From Chloroflexota bacterium (lineage in GTDB: Bacteria; Chloroflexota; Anaerolineae; Promineifilales; Promineifilaceae): a stretch of 6,360 nt of DNA. Each line of letters opens with the position of its first letter. The first letter of the stretch is position 1. The DNA is taken from the NCBI GenBank assembly GCA_030599405.1, contig JAUVOB010000091.1, positions 1 to 6,360 on the forward strand, in the 5' to 3' direction. A program made the translations under genes and the position numbers. The notes under the pieces are model-generated. The model made no database searches. It had not been told where the DNA came from and was given only the letters and a program-made list of their open reading frames with translations. Of this stretch, positions 1 to 5,576 are shown in pieces.

Positions 1-1
1 A

Positions 2-463
2 GGCTTCGAATCCATTGGTAGACTATATGATCGGTGTATGTTTCGTGTCGCTTTGCAAGAGACGTTGGCTCTGACAACCAAGGTTAACCAGTACCTCGAA
101 GCAACCAGTCCTTGGAAAACGATCAAGTCAGATCCGGAAAGCGCTGGTCGCTCGTTATATTCAGCCATTCAAGCCATTAATGCCTTGAAAATTTTGTTTT
201 CCCCTGTATTGCCTTTTTCCAGCCAGGCTCTTCACGAGATGCTCGGAGAAGAAGGTAAGTTGTTTGGAGAGCAAAAGATTGTGATTTTCGAGGAACAGCA
301 TTCTCGTCATGCGGCTTTGACGTACGATGGGTCATCAGCCATGGGCCGGTGGAAAAGAGGGGAGATCCCGGTCGGTCGCCGGCTCCCGAAACCAAAGCCA
401 CTGTTCCAGAAACTAGACTCATCTGTCGCCGAAGATGAATTGGATAGATTGAGGAGTGGTTAG
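2..463 (+). CDS. metG: Methionine--tRNA ligase, C-terminal part (5' end outside window)
   Basis: This is the last 153 codons of methionyl-tRNA synthetase, the cytoplasmic class I enzyme that charges tRNA-Met. The frame is already open at base 2, so the ATG at 38 is an internal methionine and not the start. What is visible is the helical anticodon-binding domain and tail. Recognisable family segments are NQYLEATSPWKTIK, the LYSAIQAINALKILFSPVLPFSSQ helix region (starting near base 157), LTYD, GRWKRGEIPVG and a closing PKPLFQKLD. The protein ends about 15 residues after that LFxKLD element, so this version lacks the C-terminal OB-fold tRNA-binding extension found in some bacterial MetRS. The catalytic HIGH and KMSKS motifs would lie upstream of the window. 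No terminator hairpin with a U-tract was found after the TAG stop. Identification rests on recognised family segments, not a search. Confidence 0.93.
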   Translation, partial: GFESIGRLYDRCMFRVALQETLALTTKVNQYLEATSPWKTIKSDPESAGRSLYSAIQAINALKILFSPVLPFSSQALHEMLGEEGKLFGEQKIVIFEEQHSRHAALTYDGSSAMGRWKRGEIPVGRRLPKPKPLFQKLDSSVAEDELDRLRSG

Positions 464-745
464 TCCTCACAGACCATTTCTATAACCCCCATCTGCTAAT
501 AACCACGTCGAAGAGCAACACCGCAGAATGAGAGATCTCAAGCTGCCTTTCTACAGCCTGTTCATCTACATACTTCTTCCACTTGCCCCATCGGTCCTTC
601 GCATTCTATACGGTATACTGTCGCCGGAAAAGAACTCGGGCACTATTTGACCTTACATCACCGCCAGAAATGGCTTCAGAGGTTTCCCGATCAAAGCCCT
701 CCACTAGCTCCTTGGCGACTGGTACAGAGATTTACTTCTGAGACA

Positions 746-784
746 ATGGAGCTGCAGAATAAACGATACGCAAGGTAGCTCCAT
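746..784. repeat. Short inverted repeat (possible hairpin)
   Basis: ATGGAGCT at 746-753 is perfectly complementary to AGCTCCAT at 777-784. Two further inner pairs, G754 with T776 as a wobble and C755 with G775, make a 10-pair stem closing a 19-base loop. No T-run follows on either strand, so it does not look like an intrinsic terminator. An 8-base perfect match at this distance is not rare by chance in a 580-base stretch, so function is uncertain. Confidence 0.35.
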
Positions 785-849
785 ACTTACAGACATGTTA
801 TCGTCTCCTCGCTCGAGCACGTTTACCATGGGTAGTCGGTATATTCTTC

Positions 850-878
850 TTGACCATTTATTGACGAGTCGCAATACT
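850..878 (+). promoter_or_regulatory. Possible sigma70-type promoter upstream of the methyltransferase
   Basis: TTGACC at 850-855 matches 5 of 6 bases of the -35 consensus. After an ideal 17-base spacer, AATACT at 873-878 matches 4 of 6 bases of the -10 consensus. Transcription would begin near base 885 and leave a leader of about 160 bases before the ATG at 1047. It is the best plus-strand candidate seen for the methyltransferase/membrane protein/small protein group, but it is a by-eye match only. Confidence 0.3.
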
Positions 879-1035
879 GGAAGAACAAGAGCTCTCATAC
901 TTAGGTCACTTGAGAATCAATATCTAGCGATAGAGATGCCATCCTGATGTCTCCAGGAGGATAAACAAGAGAGAACTGGAGATGCTAATAGGAACCTTCA
1001 CTAGCAAGATGTGATGCTGCCGTGATCTACTCAAC

Positions 1036-1041
1036 AGGGAG
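1036..1041 (+). promoter_or_regulatory. Ribosome binding site of the methyltransferase
   Basis: AGGGAG lies 5 bases before the ATG at 1047, followed by an A-run. This supports 1047 as the true start and indicates that translation initiates independently of metG, almost 600 bases upstream. Confidence 0.7.
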
Positions 1042-1046
1042 AAAAA

Positions 1047-1685
1047 ATGCCTGAACTCATATCAACTATATTGAGAAAATACCTCGTGGATCTTGTGCCT
1101 CCGCGCCCACCCGTTATGCAGGATATGGAAAGGTACGCCTTTGACCTCGGTTTCCCCATCATTGGCCCCGCAGCGGGATACTTCTGTTATCAGCAGGCGC
1201 GTATGTTAGGAGCGAGGAAAGTCTTCGAGCTTGGCTCTGGTTATGGCTATTCCACAGCGTGGTTTGCCTTAGCCGTTCAGGAAAATGGTGGCGGAACTGT
1301 TGATCATGTTGTCTGGGATGAGGGCTTGTCAAGGATGGCCCGTCGTTACCTGTCCGATCTGGGCTTTGACGATATCATTCGGTACTGTGTAAGCGAGGCT
1401 GTCAGCGCCTTGAGAGAGGCGAAGGGAAATTATGATCTGATATTCAACGATATAGATAAGGCTGGATATCCGGATTCCCTGCCGGTAATCGAATCCAAGT
1501 TGCGGCCCGGCGGGGTTCTAATAGCTGACAATGCCTTATTGAGAGGTCGGGTCGTTGATCGCGATGACCAATCGGAGGCAGCAGAAGGAGTACGCGAATT
1601 CACTCAGCGTCTCAAGGATGATCCGAATTGGATCACGTCAGTAGTTCCTATACGAGATGGCCTGATAGTTGCCTTAAGAAGATAA
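1047..1685 (+). CDS. Class I SAM-dependent O-methyltransferase, metal-dependent COMT-like family
   Basis: A 212-residue soluble protein, close to the usual 210-230 residues of the caffeoyl-CoA O-methyltransferase-like family. This family transfers a methyl group from S-adenosylmethionine to hydroxyl groups with the help of a divalent cation. The SAM-binding glycine motif is FELGSGYGYST at residues 60-70. The metal-binding set of the plant enzyme, an Asp in a DxDK motif plus an Asp-Asn pair, has clear counterparts here: D135 in NDIDK (134-138) and D161-N162 in ADNALLRGRVV (160-170). The C-terminal strand DGLIVALRR is also typical. No signal peptide or membrane segment is present. The start is fixed by the AGGGAG site. 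It precedes the membrane glycosyltransferase-like gene by 33 bases and is probably co-transcribed with it. The substrate cannot be read from the sequence; bacterial relatives act on varied catechol-like or small hydroxylated compounds. Confidence 0.85.
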   Translation: MPELISTILRKYLVDLVPPRPPVMQDMERYAFDLGFPIIGPAAGYFCYQQARMLGARKVFELGSGYGYSTAWFALAVQENGGGTVDHVVWDEGLSRMARRYLSDLGFDDIIRYCVSEAVSALREAKGNYDLIFNDIDKAGYPDSLPVIESKLRPGGVLIADNALLRGRVVDRDDQSEAAEGVREFTQRLKDDPNWITSVVPIRDGLIVALRR

Positions 1686-1718
1686 CACGATCTGAGATGG
1701 GCCAGGTGTCGTAGCGAC

Positions 1719-3065
1719 ATGACGAAGCATTTTTATCTCTTCCTATTACTCCTGGCATTTCTTTTGGTTGGCTCGCTATACGCCGCCCTCACACCTGATT
1801 GGCAGGCTCCGGATGAACCAGCTCACTATAATTACATCCGGCAGCTAGCATCCGGAAAGTTTCCAGTGTTAGAGCAGGGTGATTACAATCAAGAATACCA
1901 AAGCCTCGTCATATCCTCTCAGTTCAATGAGCAATACTCGGTAGAATCTTTCGAGTATCAGGATTACCAACCCCCACTTTACTATTTAATACAGACGCCA
2001 TTTTACCTGCTCTTTGACGATGCCCTCCTGCCGCTACGCCTGGTTTCGGTCGTAATAGGTCTCGGAGTCATTTCCTTGACCTACTTCATCGTGTTGAGCT
2101 TGTTTCCAGATCGGCAATGGCTTGCGCTTATGGCGGCGGCATTTGTAGCGTTTCTCCCCCAGCATACTGCCATGCTGGCTGCGGTTAACAACGACAGCCT
2201 GGCTGAACTGCTGATCGCCGCCATCCTTCTTGTGATGATCAGCCTATTAATGACTGGACGGGAAGCCAGTTGGGAGCGGCAGTGGACGAGACTTATCATA
2301 CTCGGCATCTTACTCGGTATGGGATTCCTTACGAAAGTATCGGTCTACATTATGGCGCCGCTAGTGGGTATATTTCTCTTATGGCTATTCTGGGGAAGAT
2401 GGCGAGGTCTTTGGCGAAGCTTGCTCCTGGTCTTTGGTCCGGCAATCGTCCTGGGATTATTGTGGTGGGGGCGAAATGCGATCGTCTACGGCGACTGGGA
2501 CTTGCTGGGTACGGCCGCTCACAATCGCATCGTCATCGGCCAACCCCGGACCAGTGAATGGATTGCAGAGCAAGGCTTGCTCAATACCGTTCGCGCATTT
2601 GTTCAGACGACCTTCCAAAGCTTCTGGGGTCAATTCGGATGGATGGGAGTCGTGATGCCAGCCTGGGTCTACCAGGTGTTATTACTGTTTTCGTTAGTCA
2701 CAATCGGGGGGTTGTTATGGGCCGCGGCCAATTATTGGTTTGGGTCTGAGAAGAATGGGAAAATTGAAAGCAATGGCAATACTTCTTGGAAGGCTCCGGC
2801 GGTGCTACTCCTCGGTACATTCTTGCTCAGCCTGCTCGTGTACTTGACCTATAATCTAACCTTCGTGCAACACCAGGGGAGATATCTCTTTTCGGCTCTA
2901 ATACCTATTAGCATAGGCTTTGCTCTCGGCTGGGCTGCGATTGCGCGGCCATTAATCAGACGGTGGCCTTCAATTGTCATCTTTTTGCCCCTTGGCCTAG
3001 CCTTGGCCCTCATCATGCTAGATTTGCTCGCATTATTCCGCTTCATAATCCCATCGTTGACATAA
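1719..3065 (+). CDS. Multi-spanning membrane protein, DUF2142 / GT-C glycosyltransferase-like
   Basis: A 448-residue integral membrane protein. It has an N-terminal membrane helix at about residues 4-24 and roughly ten further hydrophobic segments, including 104-127, 159-178, 191-225, 233-250, 313-337, 361-380, 388-408 and 417-440. The first outside loop holds WQAPDEPAHYNYI at 28-40, whose acidic pair D32/E33 is in the position of the catalytic acid in GT-C transferases. Other family hallmarks are YQPPLYYL (83-90), NNDS (157-160) and QGRYLF (386-391). GT-C enzymes use polyprenyl-phosphate sugars to glycosylate lipids or proteins on the outer face of the membrane. The actual donor and acceptor are unknown, and DUF2142 members are largely uncharacterised. 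The start ATG has only a weak AGG upstream, but an earlier ATG at 1697 runs into a stop at once. It sits between the methyltransferase and the small protein, probably in one operon. Confidence 0.8.
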   Translation: MTKHFYLFLLLLAFLLVGSLYAALTPDWQAPDEPAHYNYIRQLASGKFPVLEQGDYNQEYQSLVISSQFNEQYSVESFEYQDYQPPLYYLIQTPFYLLFDDALLPLRLVSVVIGLGVISLTYFIVLSLFPDRQWLALMAAAFVAFLPQHTAMLAAVNNDSLAELLIAAILLVMISLLMTGREASWERQWTRLIILGILLGMGFLTKVSVYIMAPLVGIFLLWLFWGRWRGLWRSLLLVFGPAIVLGLLWWGRNAIVYGDWDLLGTAAHNRIVIGQPRTSEWIAEQGLLNTVRAFVQTTFQSFWGQFGWMGVVMPAWVYQVLLLFSLVTIGGLLWAAANYWFGSEKNGKIESNGNTSWKAPAVLLLGTFLLSLLVYLTYNLTFVQHQGRYLFSALIPISIGFALGWAAIARPLIRRWPSIVIFLPLGLALALIMLDLLALFRFIIPSLT

Positions 3066-3072
3066 CGTTTCG

Positions 3073-3318
3073 ATGACTATGATGAAACAGATCGGTGTTG
3101 ATTGTAGATTCGCAGAGGACGGCACGGTTCGCGTTTTCCGGATTAATCTTGACCAGACATGGATATCTGTAGATCAAGGACGGCAATGGGTAGACAGATT
3201 AGGACGCCACGTCCTGATCATGTTACCGGATAACGACGCTATTGAGATTTGCCTACGTTCGGATACTATGACTTGGCAAGTTTCACTGGCGGAAAACCAA
3301 GCTCAACACTTGGCCTGA
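3073..3318 (+). CDS. Uncharacterised 81-residue protein
   Basis: I do not recognise this protein. It follows the membrane protein by only 7 bases, so it is probably read from the same mRNA, perhaps by coupled translation, since no Shine-Dalgarno is visible. Three methionines (codons at 3073, 3079 and 3082) could serve as start; the first is chosen. The sequence alternates short hydrophobic stretches with polar turns: TVRVFRINLD, TWISVDQGRQWVDR, RHVLIMLPD and AIEICLR. This suggests a small beta-rich fold. It has three tryptophans (30, 39, 68), a GRQW...LGRH element at 36-46 and two cysteines (11, 60) that do not form a metal-binding motif. There is no signal peptide or membrane helix, so it is probably cytoplasmic. 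Its amino acid use looks like a real protein. Any role in glycan or membrane work is inferred only from position. Confidence 0.6.
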   Translation: MTMMKQIGVDCRFAEDGTVRVFRINLDQTWISVDQGRQWVDRLGRHVLIMLPDNDAIEICLRSDTMTWQVSLAENQAQHLA

Positions 3319-3387
3319 TTTTCCCCATTTCTTCGATCCCCCGTCGCTATTGTGGATTAGACGGCAACATTCCCGAACCTTCAATGA

Positions 3388-4203
3388 TCATCCTCTATGC
3401 CACATGCGGTTAAGTTTCCGGTACTTTAGCCATTCGTAATAACACAAGTAGAGACTCAAGCGCAGGCCATGGAACCCGTCACGGTAGCCCCTAAGTACGA
3501 CGAAACGCCACCAGAACTGCCTCAATGGTTGAGTTAGATAGGTATATGGCTTTGGGTGTATTCCCTGTTCTTTTAGCACACTGGCATCATATTCCGTATA
3601 GAAGCGTTGCTTCTCGTGGAAATGATCCGGATTAAGATAGTTATGGTGAATAAGCGGGTGGGACAAATATCCAATCGCACCATCGACAACAGCTACCTCG
3701 TGTACAGGTCTTTCGTACTGAACAAAGCCACGCCGGAAAAGCCTAAGCTGGTAATCAGGGAACCAACCGGCGCCCAGGGTCAGTTTCCCGAAAATGTAAT
3801 TATGACGTGGAACGTACCAGGCAACCTCCTTCTGCTTGCTCAGGCGCAATCTTATCTCTTCTCCTAGGACATCGCTCCCTCGCTCGTCTGCGTCCACGAA
3901 AAATACCCAGTCACTTTCGATCAGGTCAAGGGCAGCATTACGTTGCTGGGCAAAGTTCTCAAAGGCTACGCTCTTGAGTTCCGCGCCCGCAGCTTGAGCA
4001 ATTTCTACGGTCTTGTCTTCGCTGTAGCAATCCACTACGACGACCCTGTCGGTCCATCGCAGGCTTTCAATGCAGTCGACAATATTGGCTTCTTCGTTGT
4101 AGGTCAGAATGATCGCTGTTAGCATGGGACTGCTTTGTGTTCCGGAATTTGTATCGATGGATTCTACTCCGGAAAGTTGGGCAGCGCCTTGCTCGTCGCT
4201 CAC
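3388..4203 (-). CDS. Family 2 glycosyltransferase, WaaE/KdtX-like
   Basis: A 271-residue GT-A fold glycosyltransferase of the branch that includes WaaE/KdtX lipopolysaccharide core enzymes. Motifs in order are ILTYNEEANI (32-41) at the nucleotide-binding strand, VDCYSEDKT (57-65, where relatives usually have VDSxSxDxT), FAQQRNAAL (84-92), the metal-binding DADE (104-107), FGKLTLGAGWFPDYQLRLFR (138-157) and the acceptor-side VHE (167-169). The C-terminal third is rich in aromatic and basic residues (QFWWRFVVLRGYRDG, 229-243), as in relatives that lie on the inner face of the membrane. It should add a sugar from a nucleotide-sugar donor to a cell-envelope glycan; the donor is unknown. The start is GTG at 4203, supported by AGGAG five bases upstream. 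This gives a polar 26-residue leader before the conserved fold, which begins at the internal Met27. Met27 has no ribosome binding site. It is the second gene of a pair, 8 bases after the first. Confidence 0.85.
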   Translation of the reverse strand: MSDEQGAAQLSGVESIDTNSGTQSSPMLTAIILTYNEEANIVDCIESLRWTDRVVVVDCYSEDKTVEIAQAAGAELKSVAFENFAQQRNAALDLIESDWVFFVDADERGSDVLGEEIRLRLSKQKEVAWYVPRHNYIFGKLTLGAGWFPDYQLRLFRRGFVQYERPVHEVAVVDGAIGYLSHPLIHHNYLNPDHFHEKQRFYTEYDASVLKEQGIHPKPYTYLTQPLRQFWWRFVVLRGYRDGFHGLRLSLYLCYYEWLKYRKLNRMWHRG

Positions 4204-4208
4204 TCCAA

Positions 4209-4213
4209 CTCCT
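4209..4213 (-). promoter_or_regulatory. Shine-Dalgarno overlapping the upstream stop codon
   Basis: Read on the minus strand, TAGGAG contains both the TAG stop of the first glycosyltransferase (4214-4212) and the AGGAG site (4213-4209) for the second. After a 5-base spacer comes GTG at 4203-4201. This decides in favour of the GTG start over the internal ATG, and implies that ribosomes finishing the first gene reinitiate on the second. Confidence 0.75.
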
Positions 4214-5132
4214 ACTCGACGATCCGCCAGGCGTCTGCGGCGTAGAGATACGCCTTTCGAAGATCAGGCTCCGAAGCCCCGCTTGCTTTTCGTTGTAACC
4301 CTTTCTGAACCATCCAGCTGGCCACCGAAAAGCGGGCTCTTCCATGATGCTGTCGATACAGGTGCGCTCTACTGCTCCATAGATTCTCTACTGACTGGAC
4401 GCGTACTTGCCGGGTACTCTCTCCCCCGTAATGAACGATTTCTGCTTTGGGTACAGCGAAAATCGTCCATCCTGATTGGCGAATACGCCAGCACCAATCG
4501 ATCTCCTCGCAGTACATGTGGTACGATTCGTCAAATCCCCCAGTCGCAATGGCAACATCAGTCCGGACAAGCATGGCTGCACCTAAAGGATGATCGACTT
4601 CAAAAGGTTCGCGGTCAGATCGATAGAGTCGTCTTGGGTACCTGCCATTCAGCCTACTCTCGTAAAGCCTGTCTGGTAGAGTTAGGAGATCGAAGGTTAG
4701 TTGGGCCAGACCAGGAAACTCGAAGGCGCTATGTTGGAAGCGGCCGTCACTGTAGACAAGACGGGCCCCTGCAACCCCGGCCTTGGGGTTGCCTTCTAAA
4801 CAGGCGACGAGATTAGCCAATGCGCCAGGCCTAACCAACGTATCAGGGTTGAGAAGGAGATAATACTTTGGCCCGTGACCGTTTGCAGAAGCCGCCTTCA
4901 TGCCCTGGTTGTTCGCGACGCCGAATCCAGGATTTTCACCGTTGATAATCAGACGGGTCGTCGGGAAGAGATCGGTCAGGAGTTCTTGAGTGCCATCCGT
5001 CGAAGCGTTGTCGACGACCCAGACTTCACCTTCGAGCCGAGAGTGTTCCAAATCAGCGTAAACAGAACGCAGGCAATTAGCGAGATAATCGCGTACGTTC
5101 CAGCTTACGATAACGACAGCTACATCCATCAT
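4212..5132 (-). CDS. Family 2 glycosyltransferase, rhamnosyltransferase-like
   Basis: A 306-residue GT-A fold enzyme resembling the dTDP-rhamnosyl/WbbL-like branch that extends lipid-linked surface polysaccharides on the cytoplasmic side of the membrane. Visible motifs are VVIVSWNVRDYL (6-17), VVDNASTDGT (39-48), ENPGFGVANNQG (66-77), and LLNPDT (93-98) in the place of the metal-binding DxD. Further on are PLGAAMLVR (182-190), FDESYHMYCEEIDWCWR (200-216) with the presumed catalytic acids at 209-212, and HYGGEST (234-240). The length matches the family. The first of two adjacent ATG codons is taken as start: an in-frame TAA lies four codons upstream, and neither ATG has a clear Shine-Dalgarno. 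It leads the minus-strand pair and its stop is fused to the next gene's ribosome binding site. The sugar donor cannot be fixed from sequence; rhamnose is the family's common one, not proven here. Confidence 0.87.
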   Translation of the reverse strand: MMDVAVVIVSWNVRDYLANCLRSVYADLEHSRLEGEVWVVDNASTDGTQELLTDLFPTTRLIINGENPGFGVANNQGMKAASANGHGPKYYLLLNPDTLVRPGALANLVACLEGNPKAGVAGARLVYSDGRFQHSAFEFPGLAQLTFDLLTLPDRLYESRLNGRYPRRLYRSDREPFEVDHPLGAAMLVRTDVAIATGGFDESYHMYCEEIDWCWRIRQSGWTIFAVPKAEIVHYGGESTRQVRVQSVENLWSSRAHLYRQHHGRARFSVASWMVQKGLQRKASGASEPDLRKAYLYAADAWRIVE

Positions 5133-5576
5133 CTGGGGATATTAATAACCTGTTGGTTGGATTTGCCCTGCAAGACGTCTCAAATCAGGCTAGATAATTA
5201 TGGGATCCTGCACTAAACTGAATGATAGTATTTCGTCGCTGGCGACCCAAGCTATTCTTATCAATTCCTAAATATCAGAGCTAACCAAGGACATCTCGAT
5301 TCTGAGGTTATATCTGTGTCAATGACCTTCGCAACGCATTTACAAACCGATTTACAGAAACGGAGCACATTTCTTCCAGAGACGTAGCATCAAAGGTGAA
5401 TGTGAAATGATGAACTCTGGACGAAACTGTGCTCTTTGGCTCGATCCTGAACAATTGATCCGTTTACTTTGAATCTCTACGCTTTGTTCAGTGATATTAA
5501 TGTGCGATCGCTTGCCATGCTCCATGGTTCATGATCATCCAATCTGTATGAGCCAAGAACGGTTTTGATTTCTAGA
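5133..5576. other. 444-base non-coding stretch between phnE and the glycosyltransferase pair
   Basis: No recognisable gene was found. Both flanking genes run on the minus strand, so this is downstream of phnE and upstream of the glycosyltransferases and must hold whatever promoter the latter use. None with both a good -35 and a good -10 was found; CATAAT (5202-5197, minus) is a possible lone -10. The main structure is the hairpin at 5363-5434. Also present are a cluster of palindromes at 5504-5538, a 7-base direct repeat (ATTTACA at 5338 and 5350), and two overlapping minus-strand frames of 51 to 57 codons without ribosome binding sites. Confidence 0.6.
5363..5434. repeat. Long imperfect inverted repeat able to form a 72-base hairpin
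   Basis: The arms 5363-5381 and 5415-5434 pair over almost their full length. The pairs are GAGCACA (5363-5369) with TGTGCTC (5428-5434), TTTC (5370-5373) with GAAA (5423-5426), and TCCAGAG (5375-5381) with CTCTGGA (5415-5421). That gives 18 pairs interrupted only by a bulged C5427 and one T/C mismatch. After an asymmetric internal loop, CATCA (5388-5392) pairs with TGATG (5408-5412) and closes a 15-base loop. No T-run follows on either strand, so it is not a standard intrinsic terminator. It lies about 140 bases past the phnE stop and about 230 bases before the glycosyltransferase start. It could be a structured RNA element, an mRNA-stabilising hairpin or a small palindromic repeat. Confidence 0.6.

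Larger units (their letters stand above)
464..1046. other. 583-base stretch without a convincing gene
   Basis: Both strands were read and no recognisable gene, tRNA or insertion sequence was found. Contents worth noting are listed here. A 40-codon plus-strand frame at 528-650 has a hydrophobic middle but no ribosome binding site. There is an inverted repeat at 746-784 and a possible sigma70-type promoter at 850-878. A perfect AGGAGG at 955-960 has no start codon at usable spacing. A 64-residue minus-strand frame at 704-898 has no protein-like motifs and is considered chance. The stretch is unusually long for a region where the neighbouring genes are tightly packed, so it may hold a decayed gene or an unrecognised RNA. 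Confidence 0.6.

Noticed and set aside
177..470. 97-residue minus-strand frame opposite metG
   Set aside because: It lies antisense to an unmistakable MetRS domain and shows no domain-like features; it is a shadow of the coding strand.
704..898. 64-residue minus-strand frame in the metG-methyltransferase gap
   Set aside because: No recognisable motif and no ribosome binding site. Open frames of this length are expected by chance in such a gap.
3341..3364. Possible bidirectional terminator between the convergent operons (CCGTC with GACGG)
   Set aside because: The stem is only five pairs around a 14-base loop and no T-run follows on either strand.
4109..4816. 235-residue plus-strand frame across the glycosyltransferase pair
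   Set aside because: It is antisense to two clear GT2 enzymes, its translation is Arg/Ser-rich without motifs, and it crosses their junction; it is an antisense shadow.
5317..5322. Perfect TTGACA on the minus strand as -35 for the glycosyltransferase operon
   Set aside because: No -10-like hexamer is found at 15 to 19 bases downstream.
5338..5356. ATTTACA repeated at a 12-base interval
   Set aside because: Only two short copies, no third unit, and no evidence of a binding-site array.
5407..5472. 21-codon plus-strand frame beginning with two ATGs
   Set aside because: Very short, lies partly inside the hairpin, and has only a weak GGTGA upstream; nothing supports translation.
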